Assembly (NCBI RefSeq): GCF_030010555.1
Contig: NZ_JASCQP010000021.1
Span: forward strand, 179,956-243,955
DNA from: Halomonas rhizosphaerae
GTDB lineage: Bacteria > Pseudomonadota > Gammaproteobacteria > Pseudomonadales > Halomonadaceae
DNA: 64,000 nucleotides
Direction of reading: 5' to 3'
The position numbers and the translations under genes are program-made. Under the pieces are notes generated by a model that ran no database searches, had not been told where the DNA came from, and worked only from the letters and a program-made list of their open reading frames with translations. Each line of letters opens with the position of its first letter. Position 1 is the stretch's first letter. Below are positions 1 through 9,843 of the stretch, piece by piece.

Positions 1-310
1 AGTAGAGCACGTCGTCGCCGAGGTTACCACCGTGGTTGATCCCCGAGATCACCAGGTCCGGCCGTTCGTCCCAGACGCCGTTGACCCCCAGGTAGACGCA
101 GTCCGCGGGGGTACCGTCGACGCTGTAGAAGCCGTTGTCGAGCGATGAGAGCGCCAGCGGTCGGGTCAGCGTGAGGGAGTTGCTGGCCCCGCTCTTGTCG
201 CGATCCGGCGCGACCACCCGTAGCCGCGCATGGGGCAGCAGGGCATCGTGGAGGGCACGCAGCCCCGGGGCATGCACCCCGTCGTCATTGGAGAGCAGCA
301 GTCGACGCAT
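1..310 (-). CDS. surE: 5'/3'-nucleotidase SurE (partial, C-terminus outside window)
   Basis: Only the first ~103 codons are present; the 3' end runs off the window. The protein opens [17 protein letters not shown], the SurE metal-binding start with its Asp-Asp pair at residues 9-10. A Ser in the SGASNS segment and the SGINHGGN motif supply further expected metal and active-site residues. SurE dephosphorylates nucleoside monophosphates and is linked to stationary-phase survival. The start codon overlaps the truD stop by one base (TGATG), so translation is probably coupled. The identification rests on these motifs and on the classic truD-surE gene order. Confidence 0.95.
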   Translation of the reverse strand, partial: MRRLLLSNDDGVHAPGLRALHDALLPHARLRVVAPDRDKSGASNSLTLTRPLALSSLDNGFYSVDGTPADCVYLGVNGVWDERPDLVISGINHGGNLGDDVLY

Positions 311-1425
311 CACAGGCTCCTGTCGGAGGGAGGGGCCCCCAGGGTGGGATGAGAGATCAGTTCCCGCAGCACGGCGGTGGCGAAGGCGCCCCGCGGCAGG
401 CTGAAGGCCAGCCAGCTCTCGCCGTCGCCGCGCGTCAGCCGCGCCTCGCCCAGGCGCAGCCGCAAGGCCCGGCGGGCCAGGCGGACACCGGCACGCTCGA
501 GCCCGCCGCACAGGCCTGGATAGCGCGCGACCAGGGCGGCCTCGTGGGCCCGGGCCTCGCCGGCGGCACGCGACTCGCCGACGCCCCACAGTATCCCGGC
601 GGGATGCAGGTCGAGGCACCTGGCCCGATCGGAAAGCTCGGCGAGCTCGGCGGCATCGTCGGGCGCAACGCCGAACTGGCTGGCGCTGCCGTCGAGCATC
701 ACCACCTCGCCAGGCAGCGGCGTCGCCCAGCTCTGGTCGCGGACCCGGGCGGCCAGCAGCTCGTTGAACAGGAAGCTGCGGGCCGCCGAGAGCAGCATGC
801 CCTCGCGGTCATCACGCTTGCGCCAGCCGCGGGCCAGCATGGCCCGGGCGCGCTGCAGGTTGCGCCCGTCCGCGCCGAAGCGCTGGGGGCCGACATAGTT
901 GGCGACCCCCGCGTCGCAGAGGCGCTGCCAGCGCGCCTCGAGCGCCGGGTCGGCCACCGCCGCCCCGGTGATCCGCAGGCGGAAGCGGTTGGCCCGGTGC
1001 ACGCCGCGCTTGAGCTTGCGCGGATGACGGGCCTGGTCGAGCACCCGGATGCCCCGTTCGGCGAGTCGCGCCGCGAGCCCCTCGGGGGCCTCGCGGCCGG
1101 GCAGCTGCACGGAGAGCCATTGGCGGGTCACGGCGACCCGGTCCTTCATGCCCGCATAGCCGACCACCCGCGGCGAGACCTCGCAGAGCCGGGCCAGGTC
1201 GCGGGCGACCATGGCGGTGGTCAGGTCGCGCTTCTCGATGAACAGCCAGAGGTGCTCGCCCTCCCCCGCCGGGGCGAAGTCGAGGACCTCCTCGACGCGG
1301 AAGTCCTCGGGGACGGCGCGGTAGTCTCCGGGCGGCGGCGCACCGAGCTCGCCCTCCAGCACTCGCGGCCAGGTCGGCGGCCAGTCGATGGCATCCTCGA
1401 CACCGGATGAAGCGACCTCACTCAC
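310..1425 (-). CDS. truD: tRNA pseudouridine(13) synthase TruD
   Basis: 371 residues. TruD converts U13 of tRNA-Glu to pseudouridine. The family signature [15 protein letters not shown] lies at about residues 89-103, with the catalytic Asp at 95. The N-terminal PEDFRVEE stretch and the NRFRLRITG segment are also typical. The gene overlaps the ispF stop by 8 bp upstream and the surE start by 1 bp downstream. This is the common gammaproteobacterial ispD-ispF-truD-surE operon order. Confidence 0.95.
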   Translation of the reverse strand: MSEVASSGVEDAIDWPPTWPRVLEGELGAPPPGDYRAVPEDFRVEEVLDFAPAGEGEHLWLFIEKRDLTTAMVARDLARLCEVSPRVVGYAGMKDRVAVTRQWLSVQLPGREAPEGLAARLAERGIRVLDQARHPRKLKRGVHRANRFRLRITGAAVADPALEARWQRLCDAGVANYVGPQRFGADGRNLQRARAMLARGWRKRDDREGMLLSAARSFLFNELLAARVRDQSWATPLPGEVVMLDGSASQFGVAPDDAAELAELSDRARCLDLHPAGILWGVGESRAAGEARAHEAALVARYPGLCGGLERAGVRLARRALRLRLGEARLTRGDGESWLAFSLPRGAFATAVLRELISHPTLGAPPSDRSL

Positions 1426-1915
1426 CGGCAGTCTCCCCGTCGCGAGGGACCAGCAGTGCCACCGCCTCGGCGGCGATGCCCTCGCCGCGGCCGGTGAAAC
1501 CGAGCCGTTCGGTGGTGGTGGCCTTGACGTTGACCGCCCCCCGGGAAAGGCCGAGATCCGCGGCGATATGCCCGGCCATGGCGCCGATATGCGGCGCCAT
1601 CTTCGGCGCCTGGGCGATCAGCGTGGCATCCAGGTTGCCGACCCGGTAACCCGCCCCGCCCACCAACCCGGCGACATGGCGCAGCAGGGCGCGGCTGTCG
1701 GCGCCGGCCCAGGCCGGGTCGGTGTCGGGAAAGTGGCGGCCGATGTCGCCCAGCGCACAGGCCCCCAGCAGGGCGTCGCAGACCGCATGCAGCAGCACGT
1801 CGCCGTCGGAGTGGGCGACGAAGCCGCGGTCGAAGGGGATGGCGACACCGCCGACCATCAGGTGGTCGCCCGCGCCGAAGCGGTGGACATCGAAGCCGTG
1901 GCCGATTCGCATCAT
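1418..1915 (-). CDS. ispF: 2-C-methyl-D-erythritol 2,4-cyclodiphosphate synthase IspF
   Basis: IspF makes the cyclic diphosphate in the MEP isoprenoid pathway. The start [13 protein letters not shown] carries the first metal ligands (Asp, His of DVH), and HSDGDVLLH carries the third His. I chose the ATG at 1915 because it overlaps the ispD stop as ATGA; the ATG at 1912 is an alternative, and an upstream in-frame ATG at 1933 gives a non-conserved extension. The length of about 165 residues is slightly above the usual ~159. Confidence 0.95.
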   Translation of the reverse strand: MMRIGHGFDVHRFGAGDHLMVGGVAIPFDRGFVAHSDGDVLLHAVCDALLGACALGDIGRHFPDTDPAWAGADSRALLRHVAGLVGGAGYRVGNLDATLIAQAPKMAPHIGAMAGHIAADLGLSRGAVNVKATTTERLGFTGRGEGIAAEAVALLVPRDGETAGE

Positions 1916-2667
1916 GCTCTCTTCGTCCCGCACGGGGACGCCTCGGAGTGGGTCGTCGAGGCCGCCTGGGCGGCCAGAGCCTGGGCGGACAGCACCAGTT
2001 CGGCCAGGGCCAGGTCCTCGGGATGGGTGATCTTGAGGTTGTCGCGACGTCCGCTGACCAGCCGCGGCGAGAGGCCCGCCGCCTCCACCGCCGAGGCCTC
2101 GTCGGTCACGGCGACGCCGCGCGCCTGCGCATCATTCAGCGCGCGGCGCAGCAGGCCGTGGCGGAAGCCCTGGGGAGTGAAGGCGTGCCAGAGCCCCTCG
2201 CGGGACTCGGTGGCCTGCACCCGGCCGGCGCCGTCATCACGTTTCATGGTGTCGGCCACCGGGGCCGCCAGCAGCCCACCCACGGGGTCGTCGGCGATCG
2301 CGGCCAGCAGCCGCGACAGGTCGTCGACGGTGACGCAGGGCCTGGCCACGTCGTGGACCAGCACCAGGTCGTCCTCCGCGGCGTCCGGGGCGATGGTCTC
2401 CAGGGCGTTGACCACCGAGTCGACCCGCTCGGCGCCGCCGGGCGCCCGTCGCCAGTCGGTGAAGGGCACCCAGGCCGGGTCGAAGTGGCCATCGTCGGGA
2501 TCCAGGCAGAGGCAGAGCCGGGCCTCGGGAAAGGCCGCGTGGAGGCGTGCCAGGGTGCGGGCCAGCACCGGCCGTCCAGCCAGCGGCAGGTACTGCTTGG
2601 GGAGGTCGGCGCCCATGCGTCGCCCCTGCCCCGCGGCGGGCACTACCAGCCACAGGCGGCCGCTCAT
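1912..2667 (-). CDS. ispD: 2-C-methyl-D-erythritol 4-phosphate cytidylyltransferase IspD
   Basis: 251 residues. IspD transfers CMP from CTP to MEP in the MEP pathway. The nucleotide-binding signature [17 protein letters not shown] is at residues 10-26, followed by the HDVARPCV substrate-binding motif and DEASAVE. Its start overlaps the ftsB stop as ATGA, and its stop overlaps ispF. Adjacent ispD and ispF are the usual arrangement. Confidence 0.95.
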   Translation of the reverse strand: MSGRLWLVVPAAGQGRRMGADLPKQYLPLAGRPVLARTLARLHAAFPEARLCLCLDPDDGHFDPAWVPFTDWRRAPGGAERVDSVVNALETIAPDAAEDDLVLVHDVARPCVTVDDLSRLLAAIADDPVGGLLAAPVADTMKRDDGAGRVQATESREGLWHAFTPQGFRHGLLRRALNDAQARGVAVTDEASAVEAAGLSPRLVSGRRDNLKITHPEDLALAELVLSAQALAAQAASTTHSEASPCGTKRA

Positions 2668-3014
2668 TGGCCTCCCTCCGCGCCGGGTGCCGGCCTGCCC
2701 ACCAGGCCGGCATTGACCTCGAGGCCGGTGTTGTCCACCGCCACGCCGGGGACCCAGAAGAACTGCTCGTCGCTGCGCACCATGCCGATGTCGCTGCGGG
2801 CCCGTTCCTCGATGGCGTCGAGGCCGGTCTTGAGATCCACCACCTCGGCGGCCAGGCGGGCATTGCGGTCACGCAGCGGCTGGTTCTCTCGCTCCAGCAC
2901 GGCCACGCGCTGGCGCACCTCGGTGAGCTCGCGCATGCCGCCCTCGCCGAGCCACAGCCGGTACTGCAGCAGCGCGAGCAGGATGATGAGCACGATGGCC
3001 AGCGACTTCAGCAT
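2664..3014 (-). CDS. ftsB: Cell division protein FtsB
   Basis: 116 residues. A single N-terminal transmembrane helix (about residues 4-18, KSLAIVLIILLALLQYRLW) is followed by a coiled coil of about 45 residues (LTEVRQRVAVLERENQPLRD) and the conserved SDIGMVRSDEQFFWV block. FtsB forms the FtsQLB complex at the division septum. It is the first gene of the ftsB-ispD-ispF-truD-surE run. Confidence 0.93.
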   Translation of the reverse strand: MLKSLAIVLIILLALLQYRLWLGEGGMRELTEVRQRVAVLERENQPLRDRNARLAAEVVDLKTGLDAIEERARSDIGMVRSDEQFFWVPGVAVDNTGLEVNAGLVGRPAPGAEGGQ

Positions 3015-3134
3015 GCAGGGAGTCCGTCACGAGGTTGCCGATGGCCGGCATTATGCCAGTTTCGACGCCTGTCGGCAGGGCCTCGGGAACAATGCCCTCA
3101 CCGCCGAGCGACGACCAATGCTGCGGTGCCCCCA

Positions 3135-4271
3135 TCAGACGTCCCGGAAGGGTAACGCCGCCTCGGCCGCCCGGCAGTAGGCCTCGACATGGGCTCGCTC
3201 CTCGGCGCAGAAGCGCGCCACGGCGTCGCGCAGGCGTGGATCGGCGATATGGTGCAGCGAGGTGAGACGCCGCGGGGCGAAGCCCCGGGAGAGCTTGTGC
3301 TCACCCTGGGTACCGGGGTCGAAGAGGGTCAGCCCCCGCGCCAGGCAGTGCTCGATGCCCTGGTAGTAGCAGGCCTCGAAGTGCAGGCAGTCGGCCACCA
3401 CCTCGCTGCCCCAGTAGCGCCCGTAGAGCGTGCGCGTCCCCTGCAGGCAGAGCGCGGCGGCCACCGGGGTGCCCTCGCTGCGGGCCTGGATCAGCAGCAG
3501 CGACTCGGGCAGGGTGCGGCGCAGGCGCTCGAAGAAGTCGAGACCGAGGTAGCCATGGCGACCGCGTTCCAGGTAGGTGATCTCGTAGCAGCGGAAGAAG
3601 TGGGCCAAAGCCGGCGCGTCGATGGCCTCGCCCTCCAGGCGGTGCAGGGTCAGGCCCTGATCGGCGACGATCCGCCGCTCGCGACGGATCGCCTTGCGCC
3701 GTTTTGAGGTCAGGGCGGCCAGGAAGCCCTCGAAGTCGCCATAGCCGCGATCGCGCCACTGGAACTGCACGCCTCGCCGCGCCAGCAGGGACGGGCAGGC
3801 CGCCCGCCAGGCCTCGACCTCGACCGGCTCGGCGAACAGCAGGTGCCAGCTCGACAGGTCGCTGGCTTCCCAGGCCCCGGCCAGCACCCGGCGGGCGGCC
3901 AGGGGGTCGAGGTGCGACGCCAGGGCCAGGCGCGGCCCCGGTGCCGGGGTGAAGGGAATCGCCGAGAGCCCCTTGGGGTAGTAGTCGCCCCCGGCGCGTT
4001 CCCAGGCCTCGGCCCAGCCCCAGTCGAAGACGTATTCACCGAAGGAGTGGTGCTTGTGGTAGTGGGGCATGACGCCGACCAGCGCCTCGCCCTGCCAGAG
4101 GGTCAGGTGGCGCGGCACCCAGCCGGTGGCGGGGCTCGCCGCCCCGCTGGCCTCCAGGGCATGCAGGAACTCGTGGCGCAGGAAGGGATGGTCGTCGCCG
4201 ACCAGCGCATTCCACCGTGCGGCCGGCACCGCCTCGATGGCGGACACTTCGCTCAGGACCAACTCCGACAT
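3135..4271 (-). CDS. Peptidogalycan/FemAB-like GNAT N-acyltransferase (COG3146, DUF482)
   Basis: 378 residues. The opening WNALVGDDHPFLRHEFL and later KRRKAIRRERR, RGRHGYLGLDFF and FDPGTQGEHKLSRGF match the COG3146 family of predicted N-acyltransferases with a duplicated GNAT-like fold. The substrate is not known. A GGGAG ribosome site precedes the ATG at 4271. It is separated from ftsB by about 120 bp and diverges from the aldehyde dehydrogenase at 4384. Confidence 0.85.
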   Translation of the reverse strand: MSELVLSEVSAIEAVPAARWNALVGDDHPFLRHEFLHALEASGAASPATGWVPRHLTLWQGEALVGVMPHYHKHHSFGEYVFDWGWAEAWERAGGDYYPKGLSAIPFTPAPGPRLALASHLDPLAARRVLAGAWEASDLSSWHLLFAEPVEVEAWRAACPSLLARRGVQFQWRDRGYGDFEGFLAALTSKRRKAIRRERRIVADQGLTLHRLEGEAIDAPALAHFFRCYEITYLERGRHGYLGLDFFERLRRTLPESLLLIQARSEGTPVAAALCLQGTRTLYGRYWGSEVVADCLHFEACYYQGIEHCLARGLTLFDPGTQGEHKLSRGFAPRRLTSLHHIADPRLRDAVARFCAEERAHVEAYCRAAEAALPFRDV

Positions 4272-4383
4272 GGGAACTCCCGGAGTAAAGAGGGGACGGC
4301 AGCTGACAAGCCGTTGGCAGAAGGCCTACATTGTGCCCAGTACCCGAGCCCCCATCCATCCTCATCGACACACGGAGACGTGC

Positions 4384-5778
4384 ATGACCGACGCCCGCGC
4401 CCTGCAGGCGCGCCTGGACCAGCAGCGCCACGCCTTCGCCGCCGACCCCTTCCCTTCGGCGGCGACCCGTCGCGACCGCCTAGCCCGCCTGGCGAGCATG
4501 ACCCGTCACCATCGCGACGAGATCAGCCAGGCGATCCGCCAGGACTTCGGCCACCGCGCCGAGGCCGAGACGCGTCTGGCGGAGGTCGTCCCGCTGCTGA
4601 TGGCCATCCGCCACACCCGGCGCCACCTTAAGCGCTGGATGTCGCCCCGCCGTGCCGCCGTGCCCTGGCGGCTGCTGCCGGGCCGGGCGCGCATCCACCG
4701 CCAGCCGCTGGGGGTCGTGGGCATCATCGCACCATCCAACTATCCCTGGAGCCTGGCGCTGATGCCGGCGGTGGATGCCCTGGCCGCCGGCAACCGGGTG
4801 ATGATCAAGCCCAGCGAACAGACCCCCACCACCAGCGCCCTGTTGGCCCGTCTGGTCGAGCGCTACTTCGCGCCCGACGAACTGTGCGTGGTCACCGGCG
4901 ATGCCGATATCGGCCGGGCCTTCGCCGCCCTGCCCTTCGATCACCTGTTGTTCACCGGGAGTGCCCGGGTCGGCCGCGAGGTGGCCCGGGCCGCGGCCGA
5001 CCATCTCACTCCCGTCACCCTGGAGCTCGGGGGCAAGGCCCCGGCCATCGTCGCCGATGATGCCGACCTGGCGCATGCCGCCCGGCGCATCGCCTTCGGC
5101 AAGTGGCTCAACGCCGGCCGGACCTGCATCGCCCCGGACCATGTGCTGATCGATGCGGCACGGCTGCCGGCCTTCATCGAGGCGATCCGCGAGGTGGTCA
5201 AGACCTTCTATCCGCAGGGCACCGCCAGCGACGACTATTCGGCGGTGCCCGGCGACGCCTCCCGCACCCGCCTCGAGGGCCTGCTCGACGAGGCCCGCGA
5301 CCATGGCTGCCGGGTGATCGAGCTCGGCGAGCGCCTGGAACTCAGCCACGGCGCCAAGCTGCCGCCCACCCTGGTGGTCGACCCCACCGCGAACCTGGCG
5401 ATCATGCAGGAGGAGGTCTTCGGCCCCTGGCTGCCGGTGATCGGGGTGCGCGACTTCGACGCCGCCCTGGCCCGGGTCGCCGAGGGGCCACGCCCGCTGG
5501 CGCTCTACGCCTTCACCGACGACCCGGCCCGCCGTCGCCGCCTGCTGGAGCAGACTCGCTCGGGCGGCATGGTCTTCAACGACACCCTGTGGCACTACGT
5601 GGTGCCCGCCCTGCCCTTCGGTGGGATCGGCGAGAGCGGCATGGGGGCCTATCAGGGCGAGACCGGCTTCCTGCGCTTCAGTCACCAGCGCAGCGTCTTC
5701 CGCCAGGCACGCCATAATGCCGTGGGGCTGCTCGATCCGCCCTGGCGCCGCTGGTGGCTGCGCCTGCTGGGCCTGTGA
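4384..5778 (+). CDS. calB: Coniferyl-aldehyde dehydrogenase-type NAD(P)-dependent aldehyde dehydrogenase
   Basis: About 464 residues. The N-terminal RHAFAADPFPSAATRRDRL block is the hallmark of the coniferyl aldehyde dehydrogenase subgroup. The ALDH core is complete: catalytic Glu in LELGGKAPA, catalytic Cys in NAGRTCIAPD, and the C-terminal GGIGESGMGAYQGE motif. I chose the ATG at 4384, preceded by GGAGACGTGC; an open frame extends further upstream but is not conserved-looking. The true aldehyde may be any medium-chain or aromatic one, since the family is used loosely. Confidence 0.85.
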   Translation: MTDARALQARLDQQRHAFAADPFPSAATRRDRLARLASMTRHHRDEISQAIRQDFGHRAEAETRLAEVVPLLMAIRHTRRHLKRWMSPRRAAVPWRLLPGRARIHRQPLGVVGIIAPSNYPWSLALMPAVDALAAGNRVMIKPSEQTPTTSALLARLVERYFAPDELCVVTGDADIGRAFAALPFDHLLFTGSARVGREVARAAADHLTPVTLELGGKAPAIVADDADLAHAARRIAFGKWLNAGRTCIAPDHVLIDAARLPAFIEAIREVVKTFYPQGTASDDYSAVPGDASRTRLEGLLDEARDHGCRVIELGERLELSHGAKLPPTLVVDPTANLAIMQEEVFGPWLPVIGVRDFDAALARVAEGPRPLALYAFTDDPARRRRLLEQTRSGGMVFNDTLWHYVVPALPFGGIGESGMGAYQGETGFLRFSHQRSVFRQARHNAVGLLDPPWRRWWLRLLGL

Positions 5779-5804
5779 GCCGGTCTATCAACCACAAAAA
5801 TAGC

Positions 5805-5819
5805 GGTAATAAAACTACA
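5805..5819 (+). promoter_or_regulatory. Candidate HexR operator 1 upstream of edd
   Basis: The 15-mer GGTAATAAAACTACA matches the enterobacterial HexR consensus TGTAATTAAATTACA at 12 of 15 positions. It lies 93 bp before the edd start in an AT-rich pocket, with hexR itself in the same window. Confidence 0.5.
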
Positions 5820-5868
5820 AAAATTGCCGATTACCGGGTAGAATGGCCGAATAACCGGACGCTTTATT

Positions 5869-5880
5869 GGTAAGTTTACA
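5869..5880 (+). promoter_or_regulatory. Candidate HexR operator 2 upstream of edd
   Basis: GGTAAGTTTACA is a TGTAA-N2-TTACA type inverted repeat with one base off. The 11-mer GTAAGTTTACA recurs exactly in front of zwf (13924-13934). It sits 32 bp before the edd ATG, where binding could block transcription start or elongation. Confidence 0.6.
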
Positions 5881-5911
5881 AGACAACCGACACTCGATTC
5901 CGAGGTGACCC

Positions 5912-7798
5912 ATGGCCAGCACGACCCCCGCCCTCAACCCCACCGTCGCCGACGTCACCCGCCGCATCCGCCAGCGCTCCGCCGAACGCCGCGCCCTCTA
6001 CGAGAGCCGCATGGCCGACCAGCACCGCCGCGGCGTGCACCGGGGCGAGCTCTCCTGCGGCAACCTGGCCCACGGCTTCGCGGCCTGCGGCGAGACGGAC
6101 AAGAACTCGCTGAAGCTGATGAATTCGGCCAACCTCGGCATCATCTCCGCCTACAACGACATGCTCTCGGCCCACCAGCCGCTGGAGACCTTCCCCGAGA
6201 CCATCAAGGCCGCCGCCCGTGCCATGGGCTCCACCGCCCAGTTCGCCGGCGGCGTGCCGGCCATGTGTGACGGCGTCACCCAGGGCCAGCCGGGCATGGA
6301 GCTGTCGCTGTTCTCCCGCGACGTCATCGCCATGGCCACCGCCGTGGGTCTCTCCCACAACATGTTCGACGCCGCGCTCTACCTTGGCGTGTGCGACAAG
6401 ATCGTCCCGGGGCTGTTCATCGCCGCGGCCCGCTTCGGCCACCTGCCGGCCATGTTCGTGCCGGCCGGCCCGATGCCCAGCGGCCTGCCCAACAAGGAGA
6501 AGGCGCGCATCCGCCAGCTCTTCGCCGAGGGCAAGGCGAGCCGCGAGGACCTGCTCGAGGCCGAGTCGGCGTCCTACCACAGCCCGGGCACCTGCACCTT
6601 CTACGGCACCGCCAACTCCAACCAGCTGATGATGGAGATGATGGGCCTGCACCTGCCGGGCACCTCCTTCGTCAACCCCGGCACCGAGATGCGCGAGGCG
6701 CTGACCCGCTACGCCACCGAGCAGGCGGTCCGCAACACCGAGCCCGGCGGCGACTACCGCCCGTTCTACAAGCAGATCGACGAGCGCGCCATCGTCAACG
6801 CCATCGTCGGCCTGCTCGCCTCCGGCGGCTCCACCAACCACACCCTGCACCTGGTGGCCATGGCCGCCGCCGCCGGCCTGACCATCACCTGGGAAGACTT
6901 CACCGACCTCTCCGCGGTGACGCCGAGCCTGATGCAGGTCTATCCCAACGGCCAGGCCGACATCAACCACTTCCAGGCCGCCGGCGGGATGAGCTACCTG
7001 TTCCGCGAGCTGCTCGGCGCCGGCCTGATCCACGGCGATATCCCCACGGTGTTCGGCACCAACCTGACCGCCTACACCCAGGAACCCTTCCTGGAGGAGG
7101 GCAAGCTGACGTGGCGCGAAGGGCCCGAGAAGAGCCTCGACGAGGACGTGCTGCGCGGCGTGAAGGAACCCTTCGCGCCTACCGGCGGGCTCACCGTGGT
7201 CGACGGCAACCTGGGCCGCGGGGTGATCAAGGTCTCGGCGGTGAAGCCCGAGCACCGCGTGGTCGAGGCGCCGATCCGCATCTTCGAGGACCAGAACGAC
7301 CTCAAGGGCGCCTTCGAGGCCGGCGACCTGGACCGCGACGTGATCGCCGTGGTGCGCTTCCAGGGCCCCAAGGCCAACGGCATGCCGGAGCTGCACAAGC
7401 TGACCCCCTACCTCGGCGTGCTGCAGGACCGGGGCTACAAGGTGGCGCTGGTCACCGACGGTCGCATGTCCGGCGCCTCCGGCAAGGTGCCGGCGGCCAT
7501 CCACATCAGCCCCGAGGCGCTGGACGGGGGCCCGCTGGCAAAGCTCAAGAATGGCGATATCGTGCGCCTGGACGCCGACAGCGGCAGCCTCGAGGTCAAG
7601 ATCGACGCCCATGAATGGGCCGAGCGCGAGCTGCGGGTCGGCGATCTTGACCACTACCACGTGGGGCTGGGGCGCGAGCTGTTCGGCGGCTTCCGCCACC
7701 TGGCCATGCGCGGCGAGGAGGGGGCCGGGGTGTTCGGCGGCTTCGAGGCCGACGACCTGGCGCGCCAGGAGGGCCAGATCCACGACGAGGACGCCTGA
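5912..7798 (+). CDS. edd: Phosphogluconate dehydratase (Entner-Doudoroff)
   Basis: 628 residues, the full family length. Edd dehydrates 6-phosphogluconate to KDPG using a 4Fe-4S cluster. Motifs include [30 protein letters not shown] (Cys near 119) and [14 protein letters not shown] near the C-terminus, all typical of the IlvD/Edd superfamily. The ATG follows CGAGGTGACCC. It leads the edd-glk-mutarotase-fructokinase unit and is flanked upstream by two HexR-like repeats. Confidence 0.96.
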   Translation: MASTTPALNPTVADVTRRIRQRSAERRALYESRMADQHRRGVHRGELSCGNLAHGFAACGETDKNSLKLMNSANLGIISAYNDMLSAHQPLETFPETIKAAARAMGSTAQFAGGVPAMCDGVTQGQPGMELSLFSRDVIAMATAVGLSHNMFDAALYLGVCDKIVPGLFIAAARFGHLPAMFVPAGPMPSGLPNKEKARIRQLFAEGKASREDLLEAESASYHSPGTCTFYGTANSNQLMMEMMGLHLPGTSFVNPGTEMREALTRYATEQAVRNTEPGGDYRPFYKQIDERAIVNAIVGLLASGGSTNHTLHLVAMAAAAGLTITWEDFTDLSAVTPSLMQVYPNGQADINHFQAAGGMSYLFRELLGAGLIHGDIPTVFGTNLTAYTQEPFLEEGKLTWREGPEKSLDEDVLRGVKEPFAPTGGLTVVDGNLGRGVIKVSAVKPEHRVVEAPIRIFEDQNDLKGAFEAGDLDRDVIAVVRFQGPKANGMPELHKLTPYLGVLQDRGYKVALVTDGRMSGASGKVPAAIHISPEALDGGPLAKLKNGDIVRLDADSGSLEVKIDAHEWAERELRVGDLDHYHVGLGRELFGGFRHLAMRGEEGAGVFGGFEADDLARQEGQIHDEDA

Positions 7799-7894
7799 AT
7801 GACGCGCCCTGCCCTGATCGGTGGAACCCTCGAGAGCGGTGGCGCCCACGGTGCCGCCCTTACCGCCGCGGCCTGTCCGGAGGCATGCCCATGA
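7799..7894 (+). CDS. 31-codon ORF: decayed duplicate of the glk start, coupled to glk
   Basis: Directly after the edd stop, ATGACGCGCCCTGCCCTGAT begins a copy of the first codons of glk, which recur at 7891. The copy reads MTRPALIGGT where glk reads MTRPALIGDIGGT, an in-frame 9-base loss, then diverges for 21 codons. Its TGA overlaps the true glk ATG as ATGA, so a ribosome translating it would terminate exactly on the glk start. It may be a chance duplication scar or a coupling leader. No SD of its own is obvious beyond coupling from edd. Confidence 0.5.
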   Translation: MTRPALIGGTLESGGAHGAALTAAACPEACP

Positions 7895-8859
7895 CGCGCC
7901 CTGCCCTGATCGGAGATATCGGTGGCACCAATGCGCGCTTCGCCCTGGTGACCCCGGACACCTTCGCGCCCCGCGACATCCTGAGCCTGCCCTGTGCCGA
8001 CTACCCGGGCCTGGTGGAAGCGGTGCGCGACTACCTCGACCGGGTCGGGCTGACCGGCGACGCCGCCCCCCGCGAGGCCTGCCTGGCCTTCGCCTGCCCG
8101 ATCCGCGGCGACCGGGTGAGCATGACCAACAACCACTGGACCTTCTCCCGGGAGGAAGTCCAGCAGGCGCTGGGACTCAGCCTCTTCAAGGCCATCAACG
8201 ACTTCACCGCCCAGGCGCTGGGCGTTCCCCATGTGGCCGACAGCGACCTGGTGGACGTGCAGTGCGGCGAGGCGGTCCCCCACGCTGCCCGGCTGGTGAT
8301 CGGCCCAGGGACCGGGCTGGGCGTGGCGGGACTCTTTCCCGGGCGACACGCCTGGATCCCGCTGGCCACCGAGGGCGGCCACGTGACCTTCGCGCCCACC
8401 GACGAACGCGAGCAGAACCTGCTGCGGCACTTCCGCAACCGCTACGGCCGCGTCTCGGTGGAGCGCATCCTCTGTGGCCAGGGGCTGCTCGACCTCTACC
8501 TGGCCCACTGCTCGCTGAAGGGCGCCCCGCCCCGCCATGCCACCCCGGCCGAGGTCACCCGGGCGGCGGCGGGCGGCGACGGGGTGGCCCGTGATACCCT
8601 GCTGCGATTCCTGAAGATCCTCGGCGACGTCTGCGGCGATGCCGCCCTGACCATGGGAGCTCGCGGCGGGGTCGCCCTGTGCGGCGGCATCCTCCCGCGA
8701 TTGCTGGAGTGGCTGCCCGAGAGCCGCTTCCTCGAGGCCTTCACCGCCAAGGGCCGCATGAGTGCCTATACCGGGGCCATCCCGGTCCAGGTGGTCACCG
8801 CGCCCTGGACGGGCCTGCTGGGCGCCGCCGAGGCCCTGCACAACGAAGAGGTCGAATAA
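7891..8859 (+). CDS. glk: Glucokinase
   Basis: 322 residues. It phosphorylates glucose with ATP, feeding Zwf and the Entner-Doudoroff route. The phosphate-1 motif LIGDIGGTNARF is at residues 6-17; the GPGTGLGVAGLF and EGGHVTFAP motifs are family-typical. GGAGG at 7879-7883 is 7 bases before the ATG at 7891 but only 1 base before the in-frame ATG at 7885, so 7891 is preferred. The start overlaps the stop of the small ORF upstream. Confidence 0.95.
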   Translation: MTRPALIGDIGGTNARFALVTPDTFAPRDILSLPCADYPGLVEAVRDYLDRVGLTGDAAPREACLAFACPIRGDRVSMTNNHWTFSREEVQQALGLSLFKAINDFTAQALGVPHVADSDLVDVQCGEAVPHAARLVIGPGTGLGVAGLFPGRHAWIPLATEGGHVTFAPTDEREQNLLRHFRNRYGRVSVERILCGQGLLDLYLAHCSLKGAPPRHATPAEVTRAAAGGDGVARDTLLRFLKILGDVCGDAALTMGARGGVALCGGILPRLLEWLPESRFLEAFTAKGRMSAYTGAIPVQVVTAPWTGLLGAAEALHNEEVE

Positions 8860-8877
8860 CTCGACGCAAGAGGCCGA

Positions 8878-9843
8878 ATGATGATTCCACAGAGTCTGCG
8901 AACCCTGATCGACGAGACCCGCGGCCAGCGCCGTGCCGAGTGGGCCGGCCGCGAGGTGTGGCTGGCCAATGAAGCCTGGGGAGAGCTGGCGGTCTCGCTG
9001 CAGGGCGCGCAGGTCCTTCACTTCTTGCCTTTCACCGGCGCCCCGGACGGTCCGGAAGACGCGCCAACGCGAGCCAGTGCCTCAAGCCGAGGCGCGAGCC
9101 AAGAATCGCTGGTGGCCGGCGGCTGGCTATGGGTGACACCCACGCCACAGACCCTGCCGGGAGCCATCCGTGGCGGCATCCCGCTGTGCTGGCCCTGGTT
9201 CGCCGACGAGAACACCGCCGACGAGTCCCCGGATCGCTCTGGCCCGATGCATGGCCCGGCGCGCAAGGCACAGTGGCGGCTGGATGCCGTGGACGAGCAC
9301 GAGGAGGGCGTCGAGCTGCACCTCTCGCCCGAGGAACGCCTGCATGGCCAGCTGGTGCCGCGCGCCGTGATCCAGGCCAACGCCCGGCGCCTGCACGTGG
9401 AACTGATCACCGAGCATGTCGGGGAGACCCCGGTGAAGATCACCGGGGCCCTGCACAGCTACCTGGCCGTCGCCGATGCCTTCGCCTGCCGCATCGAGGG
9501 CCTGGCCGGCGCCACCTACCTGGACAAGCTGGCCGACTTCGCCGAGCGCGACCAGCAGGGCGAACTCGCGGTGCGCGGGGCGCTCGATCGCATCTACCGC
9601 AGCAATGCCGAGCTGTGTCTCGACGACGGCACCCGCCGCCTGAGGATCGCCCGCCAGGGCAGCGATTCCGCCGTGGTCTGGCATCCCGGCGACGCGCCCC
9701 CCGGGGACACCTCGATCGAGGCCGCCCGCCACTTCCTGTGCGTCGAGTCGGCCAACACCCGGCTCGACCCGGTGTGGCTGGTCCCCGGCGCCCAGCACCT
9801 GCTGGGCACCACCCTGAGCCGAGAGAAGGGAGCAACCCCATGA
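8878..9843 (+). CDS. D-hexose-6-phosphate mutarotase (YeaD-like aldose epimerase)
   Basis: 321 residues. The galactose-mutarotase-like fold is shown by GGIPLCWPWF, HGPARKAQW and ALHSYLAVAD, matching glucose-6-phosphate 1-epimerases. It interconverts anomers of hexose 6-phosphates, which fits between glucokinase and fructokinase. The start is either of two tandem ATGs (8878 or 8881) after AAGAGG. Its stop overlaps the fructokinase ATG as ATGA. Confidence 0.88.
   Translation: MMIPQSLRTLIDETRGQRRAEWAGREVWLANEAWGELAVSLQGAQVLHFLPFTGAPDGPEDAPTRASASSRGASQESLVAGGWLWVTPTPQTLPGAIRGGIPLCWPWFADENTADESPDRSGPMHGPARKAQWRLDAVDEHEEGVELHLSPEERLHGQLVPRAVIQANARRLHVELITEHVGETPVKITGALHSYLAVADAFACRIEGLAGATYLDKLADFAERDQQGELAVRGALDRIYRSNAELCLDDGTRRLRIARQGSDSAVVWHPGDAPPGDTSIEAARHFLCVESANTRLDPVWLVPGAQHLLGTTLSREKGATP

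Noticed and set aside
5876..7849. 657-codon open frame on the minus strand over edd
   Set aside because: Shadow of edd, which has full family motifs on the plus strand; the minus translation is Gly/Ala/His-rich noise.
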